Made by a program: the position numbers and the translations under genes | Part shown: positions 53,157 through 62,872 of the stretch, in pieces | Numbering within the stretch: the first letter of the stretch is position 1 | Layout: each line of letters starts with the position of its first letter | Notes under the pieces: generated by a model | What the model was told of the DNA's origin: nothing | Database searches by the model: none | Seen by the model: only the letters and a program-made list of their open reading frames with translations | Source of the DNA: Flectonema sp. DT1601 | Taxonomy: Eukaryota; Euglenozoa; Diplonemea; Diplonemida; Diplonemidae | NCBI GenBank assembly: GCA_964019425.1 | Contig: OZ025804.1 | Coordinates: 992,001-1,056,000, forward strand | DNA length: 64,000 nt | Direction: 5' to 3'

Positions 53157-53660
53157 TTAGCCAAATCCACCACCTGCAAGACAGAGGAGGCAGCAGCAGA
53201 GAGTGGCTAAGAGACCTCCGGCGGCAACATCTTCAGCTTCGATTCCGCCACCTCCCTTTTTACGTTTTTCCGTAATAACAACAGTTCTGTATGAGCCGTC
53301 TGCTTTTCGTTCATTGATTGTTGTTTTTGTGTATCCCTCACTAATCACTCTCCCGATTACCCTTCCTCTATAAGTTTTTCCTCCGATGGTTAAATATTCA
53401 TCAGGTGCTTGCTGAACAACTACCATATGTTGTGGTGCTGGGTATCCTGGAGCAGGCTGACCTACAGGGTGTCCATGAACAGGGTGTCCATGAACTGGCT
53501 GTCCAACAACATATGGAGGTGCCTCACCCGGGTATCCCTGAGGTGGTGGATATCCTGGCGCCGGAGCACTGCTGTTTGAATATGGATTATTCACTGCTGC
53601 TACTCCCTGCATCGCCGGGTCATACGGTGCCGGCGCTGATGGTACGGGCGCTGCAGCCAT
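53157..53660 (-). CDS. Proline-rich CYSTM-like protein
   Basis: This encodes 167 residues. The N-terminal half is rich in Pro, Gly, Tyr and Ala with YPPPQGYPGE-type segments and a HGHPVHGHPVG repeat. A basic middle (YLTIGGKTYRGRVIGRVISE) follows. The C-terminus is a short Cys-rich hydrophobic stretch (GGLLATLCCCLLCLAGGGFG), as in CYSTM proteins, which attach to membranes and are linked to stress responses. It shares the motif GVAAVNNPY with the neighbouring gene at 54308. About 24 A residues stand just before the ATG. Confidence 0.7.
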   Translation of the reverse strand: MAAAPVPSAPAPYDPAMQGVAAVNNPYSNSSAPAPGYPPPQGYPGEAPPYVVGQPVHGHPVHGHPVGQPAPGYPAPQHMVVVQQAPDEYLTIGGKTYRGRVIGRVISEGYTKTTINERKADGSYRTVVITEKRKKGGGGIEAEDVAAGGLLATLCCCLLCLAGGGFG

Positions 53661-53996
53661 TCTTTTTTTTTTTTTTTTTTTTTTTTCTCCTTGTTCTTTA
53701 GTCTTTAGAGATTAAAATAAAATAAACTGCACCAACACCACACTTAAGAAATATAAAAATAAAACGAACGACATCTTCGAATTTTAAAAAGAAAATAAAA
53801 AGCCAGCACATAATAGATTATTTCCCCCCCCCCTATTTCTGTGATTAAAAATAATTATTAATTCTCACACCCTCATTGAACAAACGAATATGTCGAAGCA
53901 AGAAGAAATAACAATAAGCAAGTCACTAGAAACCACTAAACGACTTTTACGAGACCTGGCTACGCAGTTTGGGACAGGGTCTATTACGCTTGGCTC

Positions 53997-54032
<36 letters not shown>

Positions 54033-54307
54033 AAATCAAAATCAAAATCAAAATAATTAGTAATTGTGACGCAGACAGTGAAGGAAGATTCTCACCAAAC
54101 ATGAATGAGAACTCCATTTACGTTGCTCAAAACCTAAAAAAGAATGAGAGAATCCCAGCTGCATTTTATTGACCAGATGCCATCTGCTGCTGCTAGCAAA
54201 TTAACCGACCATCGTAGATATTCTTTTTCTTAGCAGCATTTTACTCAGGCACTGGGAAAAAAGGGGTTCGTCATAAATACTCACTAAGACTACTCCTTAT
54301 CTAAATA
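53661..54307. other. Short intergenic spacer
   Basis: No gene is seen; it has a long A run near 54002-54029 followed by AATCAA repeats. Confidence 0.6.
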
Positions 54308-54853
54308 TCAGTATCTTGGAGGACCTCCAAATGGAAGGCTGGAGTCATATCCCTGTCCTGCTTGCATACCAGGCATTGCAGGACCAGCTTGCATGTGCAT
54401 ACCAGGCATCGGAGGACCAGCTTGCATATGCATACCAGGCATGGGTGGGCCAGGCATTTGACCCTGCATTGGCATCCCCGACATTGGTGGAGGCATGTGA
54501 CCAGGCATAGGGCTAGGCATACCCATTGGGGGTCCGGACATTGACTGTGACTGTGCAGAACTTGGAAATGTTGGCTGATCAATTCCAGGAGTGTTCTGTT
54601 GCCAAGCACCCTGTCCTCCAGGGTAAGGTGACCCAGTCTGACAAGGTGCCGGGGGTAAAACACTCATGTGTGGAGGTGGAGGCTGAACTGCTTGCGGCAT
54701 CATTTGCTGGTTTGAATACGGGTTAGAGACAGCCGCCTGCTGCGGAACTTGATATCCACCTTGCTGAAACTGCATTTGATTATTAGTCGCCTGGGCATAC
54801 GGATTAGACACCGCGGCTACACCTGGAACACCCTGTTGTTGACCTCCGTACAT
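54308..54853 (-). CDS. Q/P/G/M-rich low-complexity protein
   Basis: This encodes 181 residues. The N-terminal third holds two NPY motifs (GVAAVSNPYAQ, AAVSNPYSNQQ), one of them preceded by GVAAV as in the CYSTM-like neighbour. The C-terminal half has tandem repeats of PPMPGMHMQAG and PMSGMPMQG. There are no structured domains. It is probably a disordered adaptor or coat protein. A tract ending CTATCTAATTCAG lies 10 nt upstream of the ATG, supporting the start. Confidence 0.65.
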   Translation of the reverse strand: MYGGQQQGVPGVAAVSNPYAQATNNQMQFQQGGYQVPQQAAVSNPYSNQQMMPQAVQPPPPHMSVLPPAPCQTGSPYPGGQGAWQQNTPGIDQPTFPSSAQSQSMSGPPMGMPSPMPGHMPPPMSGMPMQGQMPGPPMPGMHMQAGPPMPGMHMQAGPAMPGMQAGQGYDSSLPFGGPPRY

Positions 54854-55424
54854 ATTTTATTCTGAATTAGATAGAAAAGGAAAAGTTTTACACATTCCAC
54901 CCGACGATAATCAAAACAAAACAAATTACGTCTAACGAACAACATAGATTTACTAAAATACTATTATTTATTTATTTATTAATTTTACAAGTTTTTTTTT
55001 TTTTTTTTTTAAATTCTCTCTTCTCACACCTACTAATACCCTATCTCACATTCTATCTCAGCTGTGGAAGAAGTAGAGAGAACTACATCACAATAGTAGA
55101 GGCACTGATCCGTTTCTTTATTTTATTCATTTTTTTTGTGAAGTCAGGGAAGTCAAGCCCACGGGAGAGACTTGGACACTCAACAACCTAGACATGAATC
55201 ATCATAACTGGATTCCGTCCACACAAAATCGCTTTAAACAAACTACCAGAGACAGAAAAATGGGAAGGGTTGAAATATTTTGAATATATATTTATGAAGA
55301 AATAAATATCTGTATTGGACCAGAGTTAACTAAAAATAAAACGTTTAGTTGTGATACGGCTTACTAAGGGTAATGTTAGTATTGGTAAACACACTGCAGA
55401 CGACGTAGATTACTTTACACGGAG

Positions 55425-55500
55425 GGTACCAGTTATTCGGTACCACCGTGAGACTTCTCACAAGTGAGAAGAGACGTTAGTTTACCGTGTTGCACGTGTT
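55425..55500. repeat. Paired hairpin motif
   Basis: GGTACCAGTTATTCGGTACC is followed by ACCGTGAGACTTCTCACAAG and TGAGAAGAGACG. A degenerate version (ACCGTGAGACTCTCACAGAC) lies at 62644-62685, just outside the TA-flanked element. Confidence 0.4.
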
Positions 55501-56392
55501 GAACGAAAAAATAGAAGCCGATATATCCATGAAAGTAAAACCACTCGGGGAAAAAAAAATTTTTTTTTTTTTAATTTCACCATTTTTTACGCATTGATCA
55601 CTGCAACCAGAGTAACATCAGGGGAAAAAAAAAAAAAAAAAAAAAAAAAAAGAAACAATTTAAGAAAAAGAAGAAAAAGAAAATCACAATGTGCACTCAC
55701 CTTCCACAAGACTAAGCTATTTTTTATAACCCCCCAAAAGACCTAAACGCTGATATACCGACGACTTTATAAGTTTTTTAAGGTGGTGGACTATTTTAAT
55801 TAACCAAATGACAGTGAGCCTTGATGACACTCCTGAAGTTAGGTTTCCTCTCATCGTCACTGTGGTGCAGATGGAACTCGACAACTACTGAAAACCGTAA
55901 AAACAAAAATAATAAGTTTTTTCTCGGGGGGGCCAAAAAAAAACAAAAACAACTTGAGTTTTAACAACGGGGAAGTAATAAGGGGAGGGAGGGGAGAAAA
56001 AGAAATATATCCAATACCTACATCTACGAACTACAATAAACTAAACAAAAAAAAAAAAAAAAAAAAAACAGGAAACAAGGAGGGAAAAAAAGAAAAAAAA
56101 GAACGAATGTAGCAAAAGAGAATAATTACACAAAACCACCATCACGCCCATCTATATAACGCTACCGGAAGAAAAAAAAAGTAGCAGCAGTTAGATATTA
56201 AAAATCAACGTAGCTGGTTGACAGAAGGGGGTACTAAATTCACCACCAACTTCCGACAAAACGTTTCACTAATTAATTATTAAAATAGAGATAAGAAGTA
56301 TAAATTAACAAGAGTAATTTAAAAATAAAAATAAAAAAAAACCATGGGTGAATTAAACAACAAACACATTCAATAAAAATTTCGTTTGTGCG

Positions 56393-56462
56393 CAACCGAT
56401 ACGTAAAAACCTAATAAACAAATAGTTTAGTATTTACTTTTTCTAAAGCGAACAACGGGTTT
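56393..56462 (+). repeat. Dispersed repeat E copy
   Basis: It matches 20887-20950, 27894-27970 and 34776-34806; the best shared parts are GGTACAAAATCCTAATAAAG and GAACAACGGGT. Confidence 0.45.
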
Positions 56463-56857
56463 TTTTTTTGTAAGTACAAAAAAGAAAACGTGTCCCCTGT
56501 GTATTGTACACAGAGATTGACTGTAAGAGAACCCATCCAACTAATCTTTTAATTTATCTTTTTTTTCACGACTTTGGGGGGAGGGTAGTCATCAGATGAC
56601 CTCATCAAACGCGAGTACGGTGCGGCAGACAGCCGAACATTCAGAAATTGAAAATCTGCTGAACAGGCAGCCCGTCATATTGGGTTCGATGCCAAACAAT
56701 AAGTTGAAAATAATGAGAGAAAGAGAGGCGGTCAGAGTGTGATATCAACGAGGGCGACAAGGATCACCCTCCTACTTGGGTAAGCAACCTCTTTTTCTTC
56801 TTTTTAAAGACTTCAAAGAAAAAAAAAGAAAACACATCGTCGCCATCATCATCATCA

Positions 56858-59578
56858 TCATCCCTGTTTTACAACCTTCGCCAAGTTACTTATTCTGCTC
56901 AGAAGAATATCAATTTTTAATTTTCTTTTTGGATCCTCGATACGAACATTGGCTCCGAGAGACAGAGTTGGAGAGTTTGGTGTTGGTGGTGATGGGAGAG
57001 ATGTTGCGACAGACTCATCCCTCGTATGAACTGCTGATATCGAGGGACTAAAAACACAATCAGATAATTCCGCGCACATTTGCTGTTTTATAAATGATTC
57101 GTTTTGACGAGTTCGGTAATTTTGAGCAAGCTGTTTAGTCTTCATTGAGATAACAGGTTTATCAAGCACGCTCTCATTCGGAAATGAAGTCGGTTTCTTT
57201 CCTGTCAAAAACGGATGGTAACCGGCTCCCTTTTTAAACGAGTCAAACGCCTTGAACGCTCCTTCAAAAGTAAACGTTTTCACATCTGCCATTCGTAATG
57301 CTGGTAAAAAGGAAACACCTACGAAGTCTACCAGCTGTTCATTCGCTTGATGTCCTCCTCTCCTTGATCCCAGATTCGATTCAGATTCATGAAGCCATCG
57401 TTCAGCTTTTTGAATTGTGACAAACCCTGTCCCATAGCTGTCAATTTGATCAAACGCTTCTCTAATTTTTATTTTAATAACTCGAAGTCGATCTTTTCTC
57501 GCATCAACATCATCTGCCTGAATATGATTAATTATATTTGAGTGTAGTTTCCATCGTTTTTCATCATTTTCGACCATCCGATCTCGTCGAGAAGCCCTCT
57601 GAACATGTTCAGCATGAAGGTGATTATGTGGAATAGACTTCGTTCCTCGTGAAGTGCGAGGTGTTATTGGAGATGTGGCTTTCGATTTTTTTGATACTTG
57701 CAAATCAATAGTAGAAACACTCGATGATCTGTAAGTAGTTTTAGTTGTTGACGTTATTCCACAGTAGGATGACGAATCATGCGAAGTTGATATTTTTTCC
57801 GACCTTCTCGGACGAGAATGTGATTTTTTTGATTGTCGTTTCTGATCTACAGCCCCACTCTGAACAACATCACCCTGTTGTTGATAATTAACCATTCCTA
57901 AACCTTGTGGAGGAACCCACACCCAACCTCCACTAGGTGGTGCAACAACATTAGGAGACGCAATAAACGGACTTCCAACTGCCTGTTGTGTCGGCTGCTG
58001 AACTGAAACAGGAGGAGTTCTAGAGCGAGTATTCTTTTTACTGCTTTGCAAATGTTTTTTCCTATCAGACATGCTAGAGTATGATCGTATATGTGTCCTC
58101 CTTGAACCTGCAATTTTTGTATCTTCGGGAAGAGGTTTCTTAACAGCAGTGAAGTCAAGCATTGGAACATCAGACTGACTGTATGGACCCATCGCAGTGT
58201 TTATTACACTTGTGAGTTGTTGTTGTTGAAGTAGTTCTTTTGCTTGTTTAGAAGGAGATAGCCTTCCTTTTACTGCTGCGGCAAGCTGGCGAAGAGAATC
58301 AATCTCGTCCCTCGTAAGGTTAGCACCGTCATTAGGACCCTGACTCATACTTCTGTTTAACGATAAGCTGCTCACTCCTCTATGAATTACAGTAGATTTC
58401 GGTTCTTCAATTTGACCTGAAGTAAAATTCGTCGTGAATGCTTTCCTCTTTGCTACGGCGCTTTGAGTTTGCTTCATAAATTTATTTTTCATCTTTCTTC
58501 CTCCGCCAGCTTGAGGAGACTCAAATCGATGAATTATTTGTTGCTGCTGACCATAACCAGTTTTTGCCAATATGGCTTCAGTGATTCGCTGAATACTCTC
58601 TTCAGTAGGAGCTGAAGATCTCGCGGCAGGAGCTGGTGAGGAATACCTAACAATGGGGTTTTGTTGTGGTTGAGAATGATGAAGTCGACAGTGAGAGTGT
58701 TTTGGTAATCTTGTAGCCAGTCGATCATCAATTTCACTGAGCTGCCTACTGACATTTTCAACTCTTTTATCGTATCGTTGTGACTGATGAATTGGATTGC
58801 TGTGATTGTTATTATTGTTTCTAATTATAAACCCTTCCCCCTCCTCCTCAACATTATCATCATCATATCTTTGATAATCTCTCTCAATATTAATGTTCTT
58901 CTGTGATTGACTTCCACGTCTTCCGGTTGACCTTCTGCTTTGATTACTTTGAACACTATCACGCCTTCTAAGTTTCTTAGTGATAGAATTACTTCGTTGT
59001 TTCCCTCCGGAATCAGAAGTGGTGGGTCGTCTATCGTCATCAGTTGTTTCGTTTATTATTTGTTGCTTTTGACTTCTTGCAGACCGAGCAGGTGAGGCCT
59101 GCGAAACAATGCTATGTTGCCTTGCTGGGCTGGACTTTGGTGATAACGGCGGTGGCAAAGCCTTACTTGTTTTTACCGTTTTACTCGGAGGCGATTGCTC
59201 ACTATCACCAAATCGATAAACAGGAAGGTCAAGTCCAGCAGGTGATGTTGGTCTTGGTGGTCGAGGAGGACGTCCAGCAGTGTTTTGCTGTGGAGTTCGA
59301 GGTGCTGTTGGGGGTTCTTCCCTTAAAGATATTTGTGTTGATGAGAAGCTTTCTTCAGAATGATCTGACGTGGCATCCAATTCGTGAATTTCAACCGTCT
59401 CATCGACACCACTCTCTGAGCTATCGGCATCTGTGGTCGTGTCATCAAGCGCCACGCTTTCTGTTACTGCCGTCTCTGAACCAAGTCGGACCATTTCTGT
59501 TCCTTTCGTGCTATCTGCTCCGGGCAATTCATCAAAAGACTGACTGCTGCTGCCATCGCTGTCCTCATCGCTACTCAT
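56858..59578 (-). CDS. Long disordered protein with degenerate EF-hand
   Basis: This encodes 906 residues from MSSDEDSDGSSSQSFDELPG. The frame continues upstream to 59698, but a TTTCTCTTGTTTTTTTCAG acceptor 14 nt before the ATG decides the start; the upstream part may be a 5' UTR intron or exon. The first 600 residues are Ser, Pro, Arg and Gln-rich and disordered. At about 710-740, IREAFDQIDSYGTGFVTIQK, then AERWL, resembles an EF-hand whose loop lacks the final Glu, so calcium binding is doubtful. The end has FTFEGAFKAFDSFKKGAG and CVFSPSIS segments. It may be a flagellar or cytoskeletal protein. Confidence 0.7.
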   Translation of the reverse strand: MSSDEDSDGSSSQSFDELPGADSTKGTEMVRLGSETAVTESVALDDTTTDADSSESGVDETVEIHELDATSDHSEESFSSTQISLREEPPTAPRTPQQNTAGRPPRPPRPTSPAGLDLPVYRFGDSEQSPPSKTVKTSKALPPPLSPKSSPARQHSIVSQASPARSARSQKQQIINETTDDDRRPTTSDSGGKQRSNSITKKLRRRDSVQSNQSRRSTGRRGSQSQKNINIERDYQRYDDDNVEEEGEGFIIRNNNNNHSNPIHQSQRYDKRVENVSRQLSEIDDRLATRLPKHSHCRLHHSQPQQNPIVRYSSPAPAARSSAPTEESIQRITEAILAKTGYGQQQQIIHRFESPQAGGGRKMKNKFMKQTQSAVAKRKAFTTNFTSGQIEEPKSTVIHRGVSSLSLNRSMSQGPNDGANLTRDEIDSLRQLAAAVKGRLSPSKQAKELLQQQQLTSVINTAMGPYSQSDVPMLDFTAVKKPLPEDTKIAGSRRTHIRSYSSMSDRKKHLQSSKKNTRSRTPPVSVQQPTQQAVGSPFIASPNVVAPPSGGWVWVPPQGLGMVNYQQQGDVVQSGAVDQKRQSKKSHSRPRRSEKISTSHDSSSYCGITSTTKTTYRSSSVSTIDLQVSKKSKATSPITPRTSRGTKSIPHNHLHAEHVQRASRRDRMVENDEKRWKLHSNIINHIQADDVDARKDRLRVIKIKIREAFDQIDSYGTGFVTIQKAERWLHESESNLGSRRGGHQANEQLVDFVGVSFLPALRMADVKTFTFEGAFKAFDSFKKGAGYHPFLTGKKPTSFPNESVLDKPVISMKTKQLAQNYRTRQNESFIKQQMCAELSDCVFSPSISAVHTRDESVATSLPSPPTPNSPTLSLGANVRIEDPKRKLKIDILLSRISNLAKVVKQG

Positions 59579-59893
59579 TTCACCTTTCGGTACTGAAAAA
59601 AACAAGAGAAATTTATTTCTAACACAGTAATATAAGGTAGTTTCTTTTATTGTAAAAAAAGCGTAACTACGTCCAAATTTACTCATTTTTTTTGTCATTC
59701 TAACCCTGTAAAAATATTTAATTACCTTGTTATCAGAAAGAAATTAAATAAAAATAAAAAAGAACCGAGAAAGTTTCAATCTACTTTAGCAATTAAAAAT
59801 AACAATAATAAATAATTTAATAAAAAGACGCTATGTTAATCAGATCTTAACATGTTTTACGGACGTGTTTGTGGAAAAGTTTAAAAAAACAAA

Positions 59894-59986
59894 AATCATT
59901 CAGATTAAGCCTTAGAGGCTAAGCCTTATATTTTCGTTGAACGCAGACATAATTTCAATCTGAAATAGTTTCTTCTCCGACTACGT

Positions 59987-60025
<39 letters not shown>
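59894..60025 (+). mobile_element. A-tailed short interspersed element, copy 4 (internally deleted)
   Basis: It starts ATCATTCAGATTAAGCCTTA, has a local duplication (AAGCCTTAGAGGCTAAGCCT), keeps TTGAACGCAGAC, then jumps to CAATCTGAAATAGTTTCTTC, TCCGACTACGTC and about 38 A residues. Confidence 0.6.
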
Positions 60026-60029
<4 letters not shown>

Positions 60030-60096
60030 ACTAATATCATGCTGTAAGAAGGAAAATAAACTCACCCCCACAGTTGCAATAATCTATTTTTTAAAA

Positions 60097-60239
60097 AACC
60101 ATTCAGATAAGCAGCCTTATATTTTGTTGATCGCAGCTAGTTTTACTGGCGCACAGGGTAATAGATAACATGACATAATAAATAACGGCTCTTAATCTGA
60201 ATAGTTTCTTCTCCGACTTCGTCGGTGCAAAAAAAAAAA
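60097..60239 (+). mobile_element. A-tailed short interspersed element, copy 5
   Basis: AACCATTCAGATAAGCAGCC at the head, GGCTCTTAATCTGAATAGTT near the tail, then TCTTCTCCGACTTCGTCGGT and an A tail. It lies only about 70 bp from copy 4 in the same orientation. Confidence 0.6.
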
Positions 60240-60285
60240 TAGGTGGCTACGGCAATTCAACAAGTTACAGTAAATCATACCAATG

Positions 60286-61086
60286 CTATTCGGTCGCGGT
60301 GTTACCACATCGTTTACACTGACCTCTGTCAGAGAGAATTCTGTTACACCCTCGACATACATAGCCACCTTCCTGTTATTGGTTTGTGTTATAATATTGT
60401 TTTATTTAGTTACTGTAAAAGTGAACTAACTTGATCCATACCTTATTGTCCTCATCGATGATTTCTACTACCTCACATTCATCTTTCCGACGTTTTCTAA
60501 GAGTTGTTACATCTTCTCTCGCATCGTTATTCACAACGGATAATATTGATTGGGCTACGTCGTGTGTTAGTGAGGAAGTTCTGTTGAGTTCAGACAGAAC
60601 TGTTTTTTTTAATGTCTTCGAGTCGATCGGTTGTCCCTTTGCTGATCGTTTCTGAACCAAACGATCGACGATGTCTCCAACCTGTGAATATAACCCCGTG
60701 TTGTTCATTCCGGTGAGCAACGCCTCCTTGAGTTCTTTTCGTGTTGAAGATGAAAGTATTTTTAGCTGAAATTGATCTCGTAAATCCAAAGTGTCTACTA
60801 CAGGAGTACGAGATTCTTCCATCAATGCCCTACCATAAGATGTTATCACATATCCTCGTAAGGTTGCCATCTCTCTAGAGTCCATTGTTCCAGTGTGAGA
60901 TAGTATTTGAAGGCATTCAAATCGATCAGACATCCAATCTTCACTCGCCCTACCTGAAGACATAATCGATTCTTCATACGCAGCAACAGCTAGTCCCCTA
61001 CAGCGTTCATACTCTCCCGTTCCCATTACACCTTTTTGAACCATATTTGATAAGTTTCGCAATCTATCTTGGAGAATCCTCTCCAT
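60286..61086 (-). CDS. Hypothetical protein with C-terminal zinc ribbon, two exons
   Basis: Exon 1 (60442-61086) encodes 215 residues of mostly helical sequence (MERILQDRLRNLSNMVQKGV...), not recognised. A GTATGG donor follows DEDNK at phase 0. A 69-nt intron ends CCAATAACAG, and exon 2 (60286-60372) adds EGGYVCRGCNRILSDRGQCK, then RCGNTATE and a stop. The product is 243 residues, with a CxxC-x9-CxxC zinc ribbon at the end. Without splicing the frame would run to 60406 and lose the zinc ribbon. A basic RKRRKDE stretch before the junction could be a nuclear signal. A TTCTTATCTTAACAG acceptor lies about 26 nt upstream of the ATG. Confidence 0.65.
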
Positions 61087-61429
61087 CTTTATATATCATG
61101 AGGGAGGGGGAACTGTTAAGATAAGAAATTAGTACATATCATTACATCCCGAGTATAAAACACATCGTTGCTCTACTATTCCACTACGTTAACTGACTTG
61201 TCTTCGTTAGTAACTTTTCGGACTTCATTTCAGTTTCTATTTCAAAAGATCTGATTTCGTAATATCCATCGGAGCTCCTCAGGACAGCTCAGCGTATTTT
61301 TATTCTTCGATCTACCTTACTTTTGGTCATTATTATTATCCTGCAGCTACGAGATGTTCTTATTACCAAGTCGCTATCACTATATTAGTAAATAATTACC
61401 AAGTATAAAAAATAAATTATTTTCAGATA
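61087..61429. other. Intergenic spacer
   Basis: No gene is seen. A short motif CATCGGAGCTC at 61266 is shared with 21416. Confidence 0.5.
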
Positions 61430-62595
61430 TCAGTCATTCCTTTTTTTTTGCGAACAAAAAACACCATTTTCTCACCGCCTGAGCAAGGTTACATGATATG
61501 TTACTTTTGCTCGATTTTTTATTTTTTGGAATCGGGGAGGGTAGGGATATACTTTTAAACATGGTAAGTGCTGCTAAAAAGAGATAAAGGTCTCTTTGCA
61601 AGATTTCCTTGGTACTACTCAATGATAAATATTAATCCCAGACCTGGAATGGAAAGATCGAGAAAATCTGAGTAAAAAACACCCCTATTTTTTTCTTTTT
61701 ACTATTTTTTTTTCCTTCTCCCGCACTCAAGAGATATGCACCTTTTTACTAACTAATCAACCCTAGTAGCAATTATGTAAGGAAAATGTTGCATCTGTGG
61801 TGGTGATAATGGCCCACTTGTTGGAAGCTTCCCTCAAGTAGTTGTCAAAACATTGGTTCGACGTGCTGAGAATGTTACTTCTGAGTCACGTGTCACCATC
61901 ACCAACTACACCCTCGTGTAAATCAGGAAACCGGAGCCTCACTCAGGATATCACCGAATGGTGGATGTCCGAGGCATCAGAACCATACAATACAGGGATC
62001 TGTTGGATATAAAATAGTCAAATCTCACCCGCCAAGTAGTACCTCCGAGGGGTCAGATAGCACTACTGAGGAGTCAGACAGCACTTCTTCCGAGTATGAG
62101 AAGTCTTCCATCAGCACTAGCTATGATGATGATGATGATGATGATGATGATATCACTTCATGTGGCTCAGATAGCTCATAATTCATCATAAGTTGTGACT
62201 TCATATAAAGAAAGTGTTGTACAAGTGTTTTCATTAAGTATCAAAGTAGGTCCAAAAAGACAGTTAGTAGCAATCTGCCTCACCGGCACATGCTTAGTAC
62301 TCTTTAATATATTTTTGCTCGATTGTTTTTTCTCTGGATCCCGCTGGGCCAGCAGTACCCTTCGATTAATTTTTAGTTTTGGTACTTGTCCACGGCTGAG
62401 CTGATTTAGTAAACCACAAAATCTCTTTTCTCAATTCGGGAGACAAGTATGTGATGCCAACCTCCCGATTTCGGACGGAAATGAATCCAACGATGCAGCG
62501 CATTAAAATGCCGCTTCGATCAAAAATTTTACAATTTTTTTTTGAAAGTTTTTTTCAGTGTCCAGAATTTGTTCGCAAAAAAAAGGAATGACTGA
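61430..62595. mobile_element. TA-flanked element with terminal inverted repeats
   Basis: The termini TCAGTCATTCCTTTTTTTTT, then GCGAACAAA (left), and the reverse complement at 62567-62595 form inverted repeats of about 29 bp. Both sides are flanked by TA, as for Tc1/mariner-type elements. The 1.17-kb interior has no recognisable transposase. It holds only short frames, such as CICGGDNGPLVGSFPQ (about 61790) and an acidic SSEYEKSSISTSYDDDDDDD stretch encoded by GAT repeats (about 62130). It is probably a decayed or non-autonomous DNA transposon. The left 240 bp recurs at 13625-13868. Confidence 0.55.
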
Positions 62596-62872
62596 TATAT
62601 CTTTGAACTGAAACAGTTAGATTGCTACCAGCCAACCGTGAGACTCTCACAGACGATAAGAGACGTAGAATAACCTGGAACAAATGACTACTGACCGCAA
62701 GCAGACAGTGTTAGAGAAACCTGACAACGCTAATTTTCTTCAAAAAAGCGAGAAAACACCACATTAAATCAGAAAATAAAGTAATGACAAGAAAGCAAAA
62801 AAGAAATAATTACACTTGATGAAAGAATTATATTAATATCCAGCCAGTAGTGAGAAACTTGTCCTCCTTACA

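Larger units (their letters stand above)
54854..56857. other. Intergenic with dispersed repeats
   Basis: No gene is supported over 2 kb. It holds family B (55150-55245), family A (55280-55435), two adjacent hairpins (GGTACC...GGTACC and TTCTCAC/GTGAGAA at 55425-55480), repeat E (56393-56462), and a non-AT-rich stretch at 56590-56760 with a T-arm-like GGGTTCGATGCC that does not fold as a tRNA. Confidence 0.5.
59579..60285. other. Intergenic with two A-tailed elements
   Basis: Apart from the two short elements listed separately, it is AT-rich and unremarkable. Confidence 0.55.

Noticed and set aside
56630-56710. tRNA-like stretch with GGGTTCGATGCC
   Set aside because: The T-stem has a mismatch, and no D-arm or acceptor stem of the right spacing was found.
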